Shown here in pieces: positions 1 through 8,290 of a stretch of 24,677 nucleotides of DNA (positions within the stretch are counted from its first letter, which is position 1; every line of letters starts with the position of its first letter). A model generated the notes under the pieces. That model worked only from the letters and a program-made list of their open reading frames with translations, did no database searches and was not told where the DNA came from. The stretch is from Elusimicrobiaceae bacterium. GTDB taxonomy: Bacteria; Elusimicrobiota; Elusimicrobia; Elusimicrobiales; Elusimicrobiaceae. Made by a program: the position numbers and the translations under genes. The stretch spans positions 1-24,677 of the forward strand of contig JAGCKY010000117.1 of assembly GCA_017647245.1 (NCBI GenBank), read 5' to 3'.

Positions 1-813
1 AACATGGTAGATGCTATCGTTTCCAACGGGGCCAACATTGTGGACCAAGACTTTTTTGAAGCACTTGGTTATAAACACTACATTGGTACGCCGTACAATC
101 AAGACGATAATTTGTTGCGTGATTTACACATTGACCGCATCTAAGACACCTACATCGATGAGGTTCAACTCAAAAATTGCGATGAAACGATTCACAAAAT
201 CTGCAATTATTTAGAGCCGCGCCCCTATTCTTCCCGCGAGTTTATTTGGGAAATGGGTAAATGGCTGGAGAAAAATAAAAAAGGCAAAGATTCTATCGTT
301 TACAATGCCTACAAATATGGCGTGCCCGTGTTTGTGCCGGCTTTCTCGGACTGCTCGGCCGGATTTGGTTTTGTAGCGCACCAAACCCAGCACCCGGGCA
401 AACATGTGTCCATTGACAGCGCCAAAGATTTCTTGGAACTGACCAAAATCAAAATCAAAGCCAATGAAACGGGCTTAATGATGTGGTCCGGCGGCGTGCC
501 GAAAAACTTTGCACAAGATACCGTGGTAGCGGCTGAAATTTTGGGCGCGGATATTCCAATGCACAAATACGCCGTACAAATTACGGTGGCCGATGTACGC
601 GACGGTGCGCTCTCCGGCTCTACCTTAAAAGAAGCTTCTTCTTGGGGTAAAGTATCCACTGCTTTGGAACAAATGGTATATGGCGAATGTACCACCCTTA
701 TTCCGCTGATTATCGGATACGGTTATCACAAAGGCGCGTGGAAAAAACGCAAAGCCACCAATTACGTCAAGTTCTTACAGGACGAAGACAAAAAGGCCAA
801 AAAAGCAAAATAA
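1..813 (+). pseudogene. Deoxyhypusine synthase-like protein, 5'-truncated by window edge and interrupted by in-frame TAA
   Basis: Frame 1 encodes a deoxyhypusine-synthase-family (DHS-like) protein across the stretch. An SNGANIVDQDFFEALGY segment near the window start matches the NAD-binding part of the family. GGVPKNF lies around 490-510, and SSWGK at about 640-655 carries the expected catalytic lysine. The reading frame is interrupted by TAA at 142-144 between DRI and DTYIDE, where homologues usually have Tyr, so one base change (TAC/TAT to TAA) explains it; the frame is intact on both sides. DHS transfers an aminobutyl group from spermidine. Bacteria have no eIF5A, and bacterial homologues are thought to make polyamines such as homospermidine. 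The arginine decarboxylase and agmatinase genes at 18220-19671 supply putrescine. An ATG at 253 could restart translation but would omit the N-terminal part of the fold. Family call is confident; whether this is a real pseudogene or a sequence error is open. Confidence 0.8.
142..144 (+). other. In-frame TAA stop inside the DHS-like gene
   Basis: Codon 48 of the visible frame reads ATC-TAA-GAC. Both flanks translate to family-typical sequence, so a substitution rather than an indel is indicated. TAA also ends many intact genes here (murQ, ampG, guaD, tilS), so general recoding of TAA is unlikely. Confidence 0.85.
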
Positions 814-1664
814 TGCGTTTTGTTACAGCGCTGTTAAACTTGGTTTTACTGATCTGCCCGTGTGCGTTATGCTACGGGCAGCTTGGTTTTTCCAGCGTTA
901 GCGGTGAGCGCGGCTATGCGGCTATGCGCGGCGGCTTTGTGTGGGACTTAGATAATGATCTAACACTTGTTCCGTCGGGCGGGTATTACCGCATCAGCGA
1001 TAAAGAAGAAGACGAAACCGGCGCTACAGGTAAGGCCGCCTTGGAAATACAATACGAACTAAACGATGATTTGAAATTAATAGCAGGTGGTTTTTATATC
1101 CCGCGGCGTATGGGCTTTGAGGCCATGGGCTATTATGCGGGAGCCAAGTATAATTTGTGTTACCGATGCGGTATCTTTAAAGACGCCTATTTACGTCTGC
1201 AAGCCGGGCAAAATTTTTATGATTTAACTGCTTACGCCGACGGAACGCCCTATCCGGGGCATTTTCGCACGCCGGCCACACAGGCGGGGGCAGAAGTCGG
1301 CAGCGAAGTAGGAAAATTTTTCTTTCAAGCACACTACAATAAAGTGATAAAATATAATCATAAGCCACCCGAAAACATCGTTTCCAACTGGACGGAAATT
1401 CCGTTTATGACAGCGATTGTGCAGGGATTTGTCAGCGATGTTTCTGCGGTGCGACTCAGTTACCGTACGCAGTGGATTACCCCGTATGCCGTGTATGCAC
1501 GGTATAAATACTTGGCGCGCAATCACGATACTATTTCGGTTGCGGGCGGGTTGGCGTTACATTGGGGAAAAAGCACGATTAGCGGCGGGGTGGAAGTGTT
1601 TGAGCAAAATCAACAGGAAAACCGTAAAACGTATTTTTCCATGGCGGCCAGTACCACATTTTAG
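813..1664 (+). CDS. Putative outer-membrane beta-barrel protein with signal peptide
   Basis: 283 residues when started at the ATG at 813, which overlaps the preceding TAA (TAATG) and begins a good Sec signal peptide: positive MR, a hydrophobic stretch, then CYG|Q near residue 22. The frame is open further upstream, but that part lies within the DHS-like gene and lacks a signal. The mature part is rich in Tyr, Phe and Gly with alternating-hydrophobicity strands (for example LKLIAGGFYI and SAVRLSYRTQWI) and ends in a C-terminal Phe (AASTTF), all typical of outer-membrane barrels. I do not recognise a named family. Translation is probably coupled to the upstream gene, so a nonsense codon there could reduce expression. 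The function of the barrel is unknown. Confidence 0.6.
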   Translation: MRFVTALLNLVLLICPCALCYGQLGFSSVSGERGYAAMRGGFVWDLDNDLTLVPSGGYYRISDKEEDETGATGKAALEIQYELNDDLKLIAGGFYIPRRMGFEAMGYYAGAKYNLCYRCGIFKDAYLRLQAGQNFYDLTAYADGTPYPGHFRTPATQAGAEVGSEVGKFFFQAHYNKVIKYNHKPPENIVSNWTEIPFMTAIVQGFVSDVSAVRLSYRTQWITPYAVYARYKYLARNHDTISVAGGLALHWGKSTISGGVEVFEQNQQENRKTYFSMAASTTF

Positions 1665-1672
1665 GAGTAATT

Positions 1673-2125
1673 ATGCCCGAACCCGTTTTAACTATGCATT
1701 GTAATATCAATGAAACCGCTTTTTCTTGGGCGATGTTTTTGTGCCGTTTGTTTACTGGGTTGGCGTTAGTGTATATGGCGCTGGGGAGTTTGCTTTATTG
1801 GCGTGAGTTTTTAGTAAATACCGCCGCGCTGGGTTTGCCCTATACGGTAGGAATTTGTTTTGGCCTGTGCGGGGCGGAATTATTGATAGGGTTGTTTTTA
1901 CTGTTAGGGTGGTATACGCGTTTTTGGGCCGCGTTGGCGTTGGCGGTAGGGTGCGTATGCGGGTTTGTCTTTTTTTTAGGAGAGTTTAACAAAGTGTGGG
2001 TCGCTTTTTGTTTGCTGTTAGCTGCGGCAAACAGCGTGCTGATTTGCTTGGGTCCGGGTGCGATTAGTCTGGATTATAAACGCAGTCAACGTGCGGCCCA
2101 AAAAATATGGAGAGGTTCCCTATGA
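1673..2125 (+). CDS. DoxX-like small integral membrane protein
   Basis: 150 residues with about four hydrophobic segments (roughly 17-43, 55-80, 83-105 and 108-128), an N-terminal RLFTGLALVYMALGSLLYW segment and a central GAELLIGLFLLLGWYTRF segment resembling DoxX/DoxX-like membrane proteins. AGGAG at 1663-1667, overlapping the stop of the upstream gene, sits 5 nt before the ATG and supports this start. The stop overlaps the dnaX start as ATGA at 2122-2125, so the gene is probably translationally coupled to dnaX. DoxX-like proteins are poorly characterised and have been linked to redox homeostasis; no such role can be read from this sequence. Family assignment is moderate. Confidence 0.6.
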   Translation: MPEPVLTMHCNINETAFSWAMFLCRLFTGLALVYMALGSLLYWREFLVNTAALGLPYTVGICFGLCGAELLIGLFLLLGWYTRFWAALALAVGCVCGFVFFLGEFNKVWVAFCLLLAAANSVLICLGPGAISLDYKRSQRAAQKIWRGSL

Positions 2126-3888
2126 GTGAAAATACCGGTTACGTCAGTTTAGCCAATAAATATCGCCCGCAAAAATTTGAAGACATGGTTGGGCAGGAAA
2201 GCATTTCTAAAACCTTACAAAACGCCTTGAAATTAGGCCGCATTGCACATGCATATTTATTTTATGGACCGCGCGGTTGTGGTAAAACTACCACGGCACG
2301 TATTTTAGCCAAAGCGTTAAACTGCACGGGTCACGGTAATGATAAACCCACCGCCGAGCCCTGCGGAGAATGTCCGCAATGTCGCGAAATTGCCCAAAGC
2401 GGCGATATGGACGTATTGGAATTGGACGCCGCGTCTAACACGCAAGTAGAAAAAGTGCGCGAAGCCATTATTGAGCGCGTGGCGCTGGCGTCTTCGCGCG
2501 ACCGCTATAAAGTATTTATTTTAGACGAAGTACACATGCTTTCGGCCAGTTCCTTTAATGCGCTTTTAAAGACGATTGAAGAACCGCCCGCGCACGTGAT
2601 TTTCATTTTAGCTACGACGGAAAAACACAAAGTTCCCGCCACGATTGTTTCGCGTTGTCAAACGTTTCGTTTCCGCCCGATTACGGTGGATGAAATTACG
2701 AAACATTTGTTGGAGTTGGCTGAAGCGGAAGGACTTAATTTAACCGAAAAGGCCGCGCGCATTATTGCCAAAAATGCCGGTGGGGCACTGCGCGACGCGT
2801 TGACGCTCATGGACCGCGCCATTGCTTATTCCGACGGCAAAATTGATGAAAAATTAGTAGGCGAAATGCTGGGGCTTACCCCGCAAGATTTGCTGACGCA
2901 AACTATAACCGCGCTGATTCAAAAAAACAGTGCGTCTTTACACGCGGCGTTTGAAACCTTGCGTGCGGAAGGATTTGATGCGAACTCCTTTTTGAAAGAT
3001 GTCAAAAATGCGCTGGGAGATTTGTTTTATTTTGCATTGGGGCAAGGTAGTGCTCCGTTTGACGGGGCGGAAAAGATTACCGCACTTGCCACGCCGGGAC
3101 TACTGGCGGCGCTTTCACGCAAAATCAACAAACTGGCCGAAGAAGTCAAATTTGCAGATAATGCATTAATTAGCGCGGAAGTCGGATTGTTTACGGTCAT
3201 GGACAGCTGTTTTGACGTGGAAGGTTTTATCCGCCGTTTGGAAGCGTTGGAGCGCGGTGAAAGCACAGAAGGCGCTTTGCCCCCACCGACCACTCCTAAA
3301 AAAGAAACCCCGGCGGTAAATAAAACTTCGGCTACTGCGTCTAAAACTACGCCGCACATTTCTAAAACGCAAGCCGTGGCAGAGAGCGCAAAGCCGTCCA
3401 AAATCGCCGATAATCAAACCCTGTGGGAAAAATTAGTGCAAGCGTTTAAGCCGAGCATTTTTGTATATGATGCGCTGACCAATTGCACGGTACGTTTTGA
3501 GGGAGACGATTGGAATATTCATTTTGGAAAAGGTAAAGAATTTTACAAAGTTCCGGCGTCTAATAAACTGACCGAACTGGAAAAAATGGCACTTAAATTA
3601 GGCGGCCGCGCCATTCATTTCACCGTCACGGCTAATGCGACAGAACAAACCGCGGCGGTTACTGCCGTGCCCACCAAAACCGTAGCGACAAGAGAAGAAA
3701 AGGCGGTTGTAATTAGCACGGAAGAACCGTTTATCAAAGCAGATTTTTCCGCCGATGCGGCTGCGGCGGTAGCAGATACAAAAGCGGCCAAAGCGGCCGA
3801 TGCTTTGGGTAAACCGTTAGCGGCGCAAGCCGTGCCGGAAGAAGTGCAAGGTCTTTTAGATATCTTTGGCGGAGAAGTATTAGCATAG
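2122..3888 (+). CDS. dnaX: DNA polymerase III subunit tau/gamma
   Basis: 588 residues. It is the clamp-loader ATPase that loads the sliding clamp and couples polymerases at the fork. Visible parts: Walker A GPRGCGKT at 49-56; a zinc module with C68, C81, C84 and C87; Walker B LDEVH with D135/E136; the ATTEKHKVP sensor region and an SRC arginine-finger segment; a collar domain; then a Pro/Ala/Thr-rich linker from about residue 388 and a C-terminal tau-like region. The ATG at 2122 is preferred over the in-frame ATG at 2107 because GGAGAGG at 2109-2115 is well placed for it and it forms an ATGA overlap with the preceding gene. A six-A run at 3298-3303 lies at the junction of collar and linker and could give a gamma-like short form. 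The dnaX-recR pairing is widely conserved. Confidence 0.97.
   Translation: MSENTGYVSLANKYRPQKFEDMVGQESISKTLQNALKLGRIAHAYLFYGPRGCGKTTTARILAKALNCTGHGNDKPTAEPCGECPQCREIAQSGDMDVLELDAASNTQVEKVREAIIERVALASSRDRYKVFILDEVHMLSASSFNALLKTIEEPPAHVIFILATTEKHKVPATIVSRCQTFRFRPITVDEITKHLLELAEAEGLNLTEKAARIIAKNAGGALRDALTLMDRAIAYSDGKIDEKLVGEMLGLTPQDLLTQTITALIQKNSASLHAAFETLRAEGFDANSFLKDVKNALGDLFYFALGQGSAPFDGAEKITALATPGLLAALSRKINKLAEEVKFADNALISAEVGLFTVMDSCFDVEGFIRRLEALERGESTEGALPPPTTPKKETPAVNKTSATASKTTPHISKTQAVAESAKPSKIADNQTLWEKLVQAFKPSIFVYDALTNCTVRFEGDDWNIHFGKGKEFYKVPASNKLTELEKMALKLGGRAIHFTVTANATEQTAAVTAVPTKTVATREEKAVVISTEEPFIKADFSADAAAAVADTKAAKAADALGKPLAAQAVPEEVQGLLDIFGGEVLA
3298..3304 (+). other. Candidate slippage site (A6G) in dnaX
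   Basis: Lys393-Lys394 are encoded AAA-AAA followed by G. A -1 shift here adds RNPGGK and ends at TAA 3321-3323, giving a roughly 400-residue protein that ends just after the collar domain, as gamma does in E. coli. The base before the run is T, so it is not the ideal A-AAA-AAG heptamer, and I see no convincing upstream Shine-Dalgarno or downstream hairpin. Polymerase slippage on A6 is an alternative. Confidence 0.35.
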
Positions 3889-3889
3889 T

Positions 3890-4483
3890 ATGCAAAGTTT
3901 AGAGCGTTTGGTACGTGCGTTACGCAGACTGCCGGGGGTAGGCCCGCGGCAGGCGGAGCGTTTTGCGGCGTACTTTTTGCGCGCCCCGCAAGGGGAAGTA
4001 GAAGAACTTCTTACGGCCGTAGAGCAAGTAAAAGACGGCGTGAAACTTTGCCGCATTTGTCATGCTTACAGCGAGAGCGAAGTGTGCGCGCGCTGTGCCG
4101 ACCCAGACCGCGACCATAGCGTTATTTGCGTGGTGGAAGACCCGCAAGATATTGAAGCTATAGAAAAAACAGGCGCGTTTAACGGAGTGTATCATGTGTT
4201 GCACGGCTCTATTTCTCCCATGGAAGGACGCGGCGCAGAGCAAGTAAAAGTCAAAGAATTACTCGCGCGTATTGAATCGGCCAATCCTCCCATTGAAGAA
4301 GTCATTTTGGCCACCGATCCCGATGCGGAAGGGGAAACAACCGCGCTGTATTTGGCTGATTTACTGCGGGGTATGGTGGCGCGGGTAACGCGTATCGGAT
4401 ATGGCGTGCCGCTGGGCGGTGATATTGATTACATTGACGAAATGACGCTGGGATATTCCTTAAAAGGCCGCACTAAAATTTAA
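3890..4483 (+). CDS. recR: Recombination mediator RecR
   Basis: 197 residues, the normal length. RecR works with RecF/RecO to load RecA on gapped DNA. An N-terminal helix-hairpin-helix (LRRLPGVGPRQAERFAAYFL, about 11-30) is followed by a four-Cys zinc finger (C54, C57, C66, C69) and a Toprim domain beginning near residue 78 with VVED and the ATDPDAEGE acidic segment. The C-terminal YGVPLGGDIDYIDEMTL is typical of RecR. It starts one base after the dnaX stop, the common dnaX-recR arrangement, and is almost certainly co-transcribed with dnaX. Confidence 0.97.
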   Translation: MQSLERLVRALRRLPGVGPRQAERFAAYFLRAPQGEVEELLTAVEQVKDGVKLCRICHAYSESEVCARCADPDRDHSVICVVEDPQDIEAIEKTGAFNGVYHVLHGSISPMEGRGAEQVKVKELLARIESANPPIEEVILATDPDAEGETTALYLADLLRGMVARVTRIGYGVPLGGDIDYIDEMTLGYSLKGRTKI

Positions 4484-4491
4484 TAGCGTTT

Positions 4492-6363
4492 ATGCACTAT
4501 ACTTATTACAAAAGACCGCTGTTGTGGTTGGTTGTTTTGTATATGGCGGCACTGGCCTTATTTTATACGCCTTCGCCAAGCGCCAAAGATGTTTTCCATT
4601 TTATCCCTCAAAAAGAAGTTACTCTCACCGGTAAAGCAATTGGTTTTCCCGCCGTCAAAAAGAAAAGCACTAATGTAATTTTGAAAGTTTCAGACGTAAA
4701 CGGCCAAGCCGCTACGGGATATGTGTATGCGCGTTTTGCGCAAGAACAAGCTCCGGCATGGCACGAAACCGTGCAAGTAACGGGCAAACTCAAAGCGCCT
4801 TATTCGGTGGATTTGCTGGGCAATTTTGATTGGGCATCTTATCTGGCAACAAAAAATATATTTACCGAAATCAAGGTAGCAGACAGCCGGCAAATTGCAC
4901 CGCCGGGTGGGTGGGCGCGTATGATTGTGCGGGTGCGGACCGATATTTTAAACACGTTTGAACAAAATTTTGACCGCAATTTATCCGCGATTGCCGGCGG
5001 GGTGCTGCTTGGTGAACGCGGGGAAATTGATGAGCAATTATATACCGATTTCCAAGACAGCGGAGCGATGCATTTGTTGGTAGCATCGGGCGGTAATGTA
5101 GGATTTGTGACGCTGGTGGTGTTTGCTTTTTGCGGTTTATTTGGATTGGGCCGGCGCAAGACGGCATGGCTGGCATTGATTATTGCGGGGGTTTACACTT
5201 TAATCGCCGGAGCCGATGCCCCGCTGACACGTGCCTATTTTATGACGGCGTGCGCGGTAGCGGGATATATTTTGCACCGCAACAGCGGGGTATTTCAGGG
5301 GCTGATTTTATCGTGTTTAATTATTTTACTGCTTAATCCTTCTGCGATTTTTGAGACGGGATTTGAAATGTCTTTTTTGGCTACGCTGGCGATTGTAATT
5401 TGTTTAAATAATTACGAACTTCCATATAAGTGGCCGCGCTGGGTGAAATTTTTTGCGCAGATTTTTCTGGCCACTTTAAGTACGCAACTGGTGTTACTGC
5501 CTGTATTTACCAATGTATTTTATAAAGTATCTTTCGTCGGGTTGGTGGCGAATATGATACTAGTGCCGTTGGCTTCGTTTTTGATGGCAGTGACCTTTTT
5601 GTTTTATATTTTTTCACTGCTTAAAATCGGATTTTTGCTCAAAGCCGTAACGGCGGTTAGTTTGATCGGCTTTAAGGAATTGGTGCAATTCTTTGCTTCT
5701 TTACCGTTTGCGGCTGTTCCGGCCGCGGCGTGGCAAGCGGGGTGGATTGTTGCATACTATAGTGGGTTATTTTTGCTGTTTAATTTGCCGCAAAAAACAT
5801 TTGTTAAACACGCATGGAAACCGGTGTTGACGGTCATGATACTGGCGCCCTGCATACAATTTGCTTTCTTTAATTCTCCGACGTTATGGTTGTTAAACGA
5901 ATGGAATAAAAGCGCTATTTTACTGCGTACGCCCGGCGGTAAACGATTGCTCATCGGGGCCGGCATAGACGGCAAAAAATTAGCGCGCGCGGTATTACGC
6001 TCGGGCGGTCGGACACTGGACGGTGTGCTGATCAGCGAAAACGCTACCAAGCAAATGAAAAATGTGGAAACCTTGCAAGAACAGGTCCGCGTGCGCCGTG
6101 TGATAAGTGCATTTGAAGATATTTGGCCTGACGAAGAAACAGAGCTGTCAGGATTTTCGGTGCGGGCGCTTTGGGGAATGTTACTGAACAAACAAAACGA
6201 GCTATGGATTAACCGCGGTTACCATGGCAAGCAAGACGGTTTGTCTTATGATATTTCGTATAAAAAGATTCATTTTATTACGGCGGGCAATAACCGCTTT
6301 ATTATACAGGATAAAGAACTAATACAAAATGAGCGTAACGGTACGCGCGCGGTAAAATTATAA
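4492..6363 (+). CDS. comEC: ComEC/Rec2-family DNA-uptake channel with degenerate C-terminal metallo-beta-lactamase region
   Basis: 623 residues. ComEC forms the inner-membrane channel for incoming single-stranded DNA in natural transformation. Order: an N-terminal transmembrane segment, a soluble OB-like region (about 35-140), the ComEC core with MHLLVASGGNVGFV around 193-206 (usually HLLAISGLHVG), about ten more hydrophobic helices to roughly residue 465, then a C-terminal region in the place of the metallo-beta-lactamase-like domain. That region lacks the expected HxHxDH motif: the strand that should lead into it reads LDGVLISENATKQ at 509-521. The gene starts 8 nt after recR with no obvious Shine-Dalgarno, so it is probably coupled to the dnaX-recR unit. 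The type IV pilin-like gene at 12709 is compatible with DNA uptake, but competence is inference. Confidence 0.88.
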   Translation: MHYTYYKRPLLWLVVLYMAALALFYTPSPSAKDVFHFIPQKEVTLTGKAIGFPAVKKKSTNVILKVSDVNGQAATGYVYARFAQEQAPAWHETVQVTGKLKAPYSVDLLGNFDWASYLATKNIFTEIKVADSRQIAPPGGWARMIVRVRTDILNTFEQNFDRNLSAIAGGVLLGERGEIDEQLYTDFQDSGAMHLLVASGGNVGFVTLVVFAFCGLFGLGRRKTAWLALIIAGVYTLIAGADAPLTRAYFMTACAVAGYILHRNSGVFQGLILSCLIILLLNPSAIFETGFEMSFLATLAIVICLNNYELPYKWPRWVKFFAQIFLATLSTQLVLLPVFTNVFYKVSFVGLVANMILVPLASFLMAVTFLFYIFSLLKIGFLLKAVTAVSLIGFKELVQFFASLPFAAVPAAAWQAGWIVAYYSGLFLLFNLPQKTFVKHAWKPVLTVMILAPCIQFAFFNSPTLWLLNEWNKSAILLRTPGGKRLLIGAGIDGKKLARAVLRSGGRTLDGVLISENATKQMKNVETLQEQVRVRRVISAFEDIWPDEETELSGFSVRALWGMLLNKQNELWINRGYHGKQDGLSYDISYKKIHFITAGNNRFIIQDKELIQNERNGTRAVKL

Positions 6364-6388
6364 TATAATAAAACGCGACGCGAAGGGG
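6364..6388 (+). promoter_or_regulatory. Possible guaD promoter -10 and strong Shine-Dalgarno
   Basis: TATAAT at 6364-6369, directly after the comEC stop, has a perfect -10 sequence but no good -35. AAGGGGG at 6382-6388 is 6 nt before the guaD ATG. guaD may therefore have its own promoter as well as read-through from comEC. Confidence 0.35.
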
Positions 6389-6394
6389 GTCGGT

Positions 6395-6883
6395 ATGACG
6401 GAAGAAGAATTGCAAATACATAAACATTTTTTACAAGAAGCGATTAATTTGGCACGCGAAAATGTGGCCACCGGGCGCGGTGGCCCGTTTGGGGCGATCG
6501 TTGTACAAGACGGAGAAATTATCGCGCGCGCGACCAATGAAGTATTAAAAGACCAAGACCCTACCATGCATGCAGAAGTAAATGCTATTCGCCAAGCATG
6601 TAAAAAGCTGGGGCACTTTGAGCTGAAAAACTGTGTGATTTATTCTTCTTGCGAACCATGCCCGATGTGTTTAGGTGCGATTTATTGGGCGCGTCCGAAG
6701 GCATTATTTTTTGCGGCAGACCGTCATTGTGCGGCGCGTCACGGGTTTGATGATAATTTTATTTATGAACAAATTACCACGACTCCCAGCGAGCGCAAAA
6801 TCTTAACCGTACACCTAGCTATACCCGATGAGGAATTACCGTTTGTAGTGTGGGACGAAGAAGAAAACAGAACGCAGTATTAA
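6395..6883 (+). CDS. guaD: Guanine deaminase (cytidine-deaminase-fold, GuaD type)
   Basis: 162 residues. Small CDA-fold guanine deaminases convert guanine to xanthine plus ammonia in the cytoplasm, a purine salvage or catabolic step. Zinc ligands are visible: H59 in MHAEVNA with catalytic E61, and C89/C92 in SSCEPCPMCLGAIYWA. The GFDDNFIYEQI segment and the C-terminal FVVWDEEENRTQY tail resemble B. subtilis-type GuaD rather than tRNA adenosine deaminase TadA, the main alternative because it shares the zinc motif. The start is fixed by a strong Shine-Dalgarno (AAGGGGG). The gene is convergent with nagZ, with only 3 nt between the two stop codons. Confidence 0.88.
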   Translation: MTEEELQIHKHFLQEAINLARENVATGRGGPFGAIVVQDGEIIARATNEVLKDQDPTMHAEVNAIRQACKKLGHFELKNCVIYSSCEPCPMCLGAIYWARPKALFFAADRHCAARHGFDDNFIYEQITTTPSERKILTVHLAIPDEELPFVVWDEEENRTQY

Positions 6884-6886
6884 AAT

Positions 6887-8290
6887 TTAACAGGGCATTT
6901 TGCCTTGTGCGGTTTGTTTGTCGCAAAGAATTTGCGCGGCACAAATTTGCATCTCTTCGGCGGGACTGAAACAAAATAAACGTGCGCAAAGCGCGTTTAT
7001 TTTTTCACTTCCAAAAGGACTGCCGAAACTGATAAAAAGACTTTGTTTGCTGTTTTCGGTGGCGCGGATTAAACTGTTTTGTTCCACGCCGGATAAATTA
7101 ATATGCCCTTTAAAAGCTTTGTAATTGGAAAAAGAAACCGCCAGCAATGTATCGGCAGGGCATCCGTCATATTTTTTAACTTTTATACCGTTGGCTTGCA
7201 AGGTGGCCAAAAAAGCTTGGGCGGCAAAATCTTCCTCGTTACCTAATTCCAAATAGGTTACTTCTTGTCCGGGTTTGAGTGTAATTTTTTGCCCGGTCCA
7301 AACGCTGCAAGCCGCGGCGTATTTTTGATTAAAAGCAGGTGCCTCTAAACCATTTTTGAAAGTATCGGGCAAGCGCAGCAGTAGAGCCTCTTGACGATAA
7401 ATTGCGTTTTCAAGCAAATCTTCCAGTCCGCTTTGCGCTTGCAAAAAATCAGATAGCGCAAAAGGATTTTCCGGTGCCAGCAAAATATGCGCGCCGGCAT
7501 GTAGCGCTTGCAAAGCGGCGTGTTTTTCATCGCCGATGGCTTTCATACACAGCGCATCGGTGAGCACCAGACGCGTAAATCCTAATTGATTTTGCAGTAA
7601 ATCGGTAATCACCGCGGGAGATAAAGACGCGGGGTTTTTATCGTCCAAGGCAGGCAAACACAAATGGCCCACCATTACGCTATCGGCATACGGCAACGCC
7701 GCGCGAAAAGGCACAAGCTCATTTTGTTCCAGTTCCGTCCGTGTGCGGTTCAAAGTAGGCAAACGCAAATGCGAATCTTGCGTGGTACGGCCGTGTCCGG
7801 GAAAATGTTTGATACTGTTTAGTACGCCGCCGTCGGTCAGCCCGCGGCATAGCGCGGCGCCTAATTGGGCAACTTGTTGAGGGTTTGCGCCAAAAGAGCG
7901 GGTATTAACGATGGGATTTTGCGGCTCATCACATAAATCTAACACAGGGGCAAAAATCCAATCCACGCCCAAATTGCGTGCTTCACGCGCGAGCGTAAGA
8001 CCTTTTTGATAAGCAATTTCTTCCGATTGGCTTGCTCCCACAGCTAAATTGGAAAATACCCAAGTAGTGCCGGGTATCCATTTGCCCAAACCGTCTTCAT
8101 AATCGGCACAAATAAACAGATGATTTAAGGTAGAGGCCGCGCGTAAATCATGCACCAATTGGCGTACGTTTTCCAACGTACCGCCGTAAATGCAAAAACC
8201 GCCTACGCCGCGCCGCGCCAGTTCCAGCGCATCTTCGCGCTGTGTTTTGCCAAACCAAAATCCGGGGAAAATAAGACGGTTGATGTTCAT
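6887..8290 (-). CDS. nagZ: Beta-N-acetylglucosaminidase NagZ (glycoside hydrolase family 3)
   Basis: 467 residues. NagZ removes GlcNAc from GlcNAc-1,6-anhydroMurNAc (with or without peptide) in the cytoplasm during cell-wall recycling. GH3 signatures: KHFPGHG at 161-167 followed by QDSH with the catalytic His near 174, and the nucleophile Asp near 245 in LTDALCMKAI. The expected substrate-site region reads ICADYEDGLGK at about 60-70. There is no signal peptide, which agrees with a cytoplasmic recycling enzyme. It is longer than E. coli NagZ (about 341 residues); the extra C-terminal portion of about 120 residues is not assigned. It overlaps anmK by 4 nt (ATGA) and is the last gene of the operon, after ampG, murQ and anmK. 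Confidence 0.92.
   Translation of the reverse strand: MNINRLIFPGFWFGKTQREDALELARRGVGGFCIYGGTLENVRQLVHDLRAASTLNHLFICADYEDGLGKWIPGTTWVFSNLAVGASQSEEIAYQKGLTLAREARNLGVDWIFAPVLDLCDEPQNPIVNTRSFGANPQQVAQLGAALCRGLTDGGVLNSIKHFPGHGRTTQDSHLRLPTLNRTRTELEQNELVPFRAALPYADSVMVGHLCLPALDDKNPASLSPAVITDLLQNQLGFTRLVLTDALCMKAIGDEKHAALQALHAGAHILLAPENPFALSDFLQAQSGLEDLLENAIYRQEALLLRLPDTFKNGLEAPAFNQKYAAACSVWTGQKITLKPGQEVTYLELGNEEDFAAQAFLATLQANGIKVKKYDGCPADTLLAVSFSNYKAFKGHINLSGVEQNSLIRATENSKQSLFISFGSPFGSEKINALCARLFCFSPAEEMQICAAQILCDKQTAQGKMPC
6890..6908 (-). terminator. Weak hairpin at the end of nagZ
   Basis: On the - strand, ACAAGGC-AAAAT-GCCCTGT forms a 7-bp stem with one G-U pair, followed by TAAATTTTAAT. It overlaps the last codons of nagZ and is the only terminator-like element between the convergent guaD and nagZ genes. 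The T content after the stem is poor. Confidence 0.3.

Noticed and set aside
142-144. Recoding of TAA as a sense codon
   Set aside because: TAA ends many intact genes in the window, and no recoding context is visible; a point mutation or sequence error is simpler.
687-812. Upstream extension of the outer-membrane-protein ORF to 687
   Set aside because: It lies inside the conserved end of the DHS-like gene and would bury the signal peptide that begins at 813.
2107-2121. ATG 2107 as dnaX start
   Set aside because: GGAGAGG at 2109-2115 is placed for ATG 2122, which also gives the ATGA overlap seen at other junctions.
6395-6883. tRNA adenosine deaminase TadA
   Set aside because: The zinc motif is shared, but GFDDNFIYEQI and the tail match the guanine deaminase type better.
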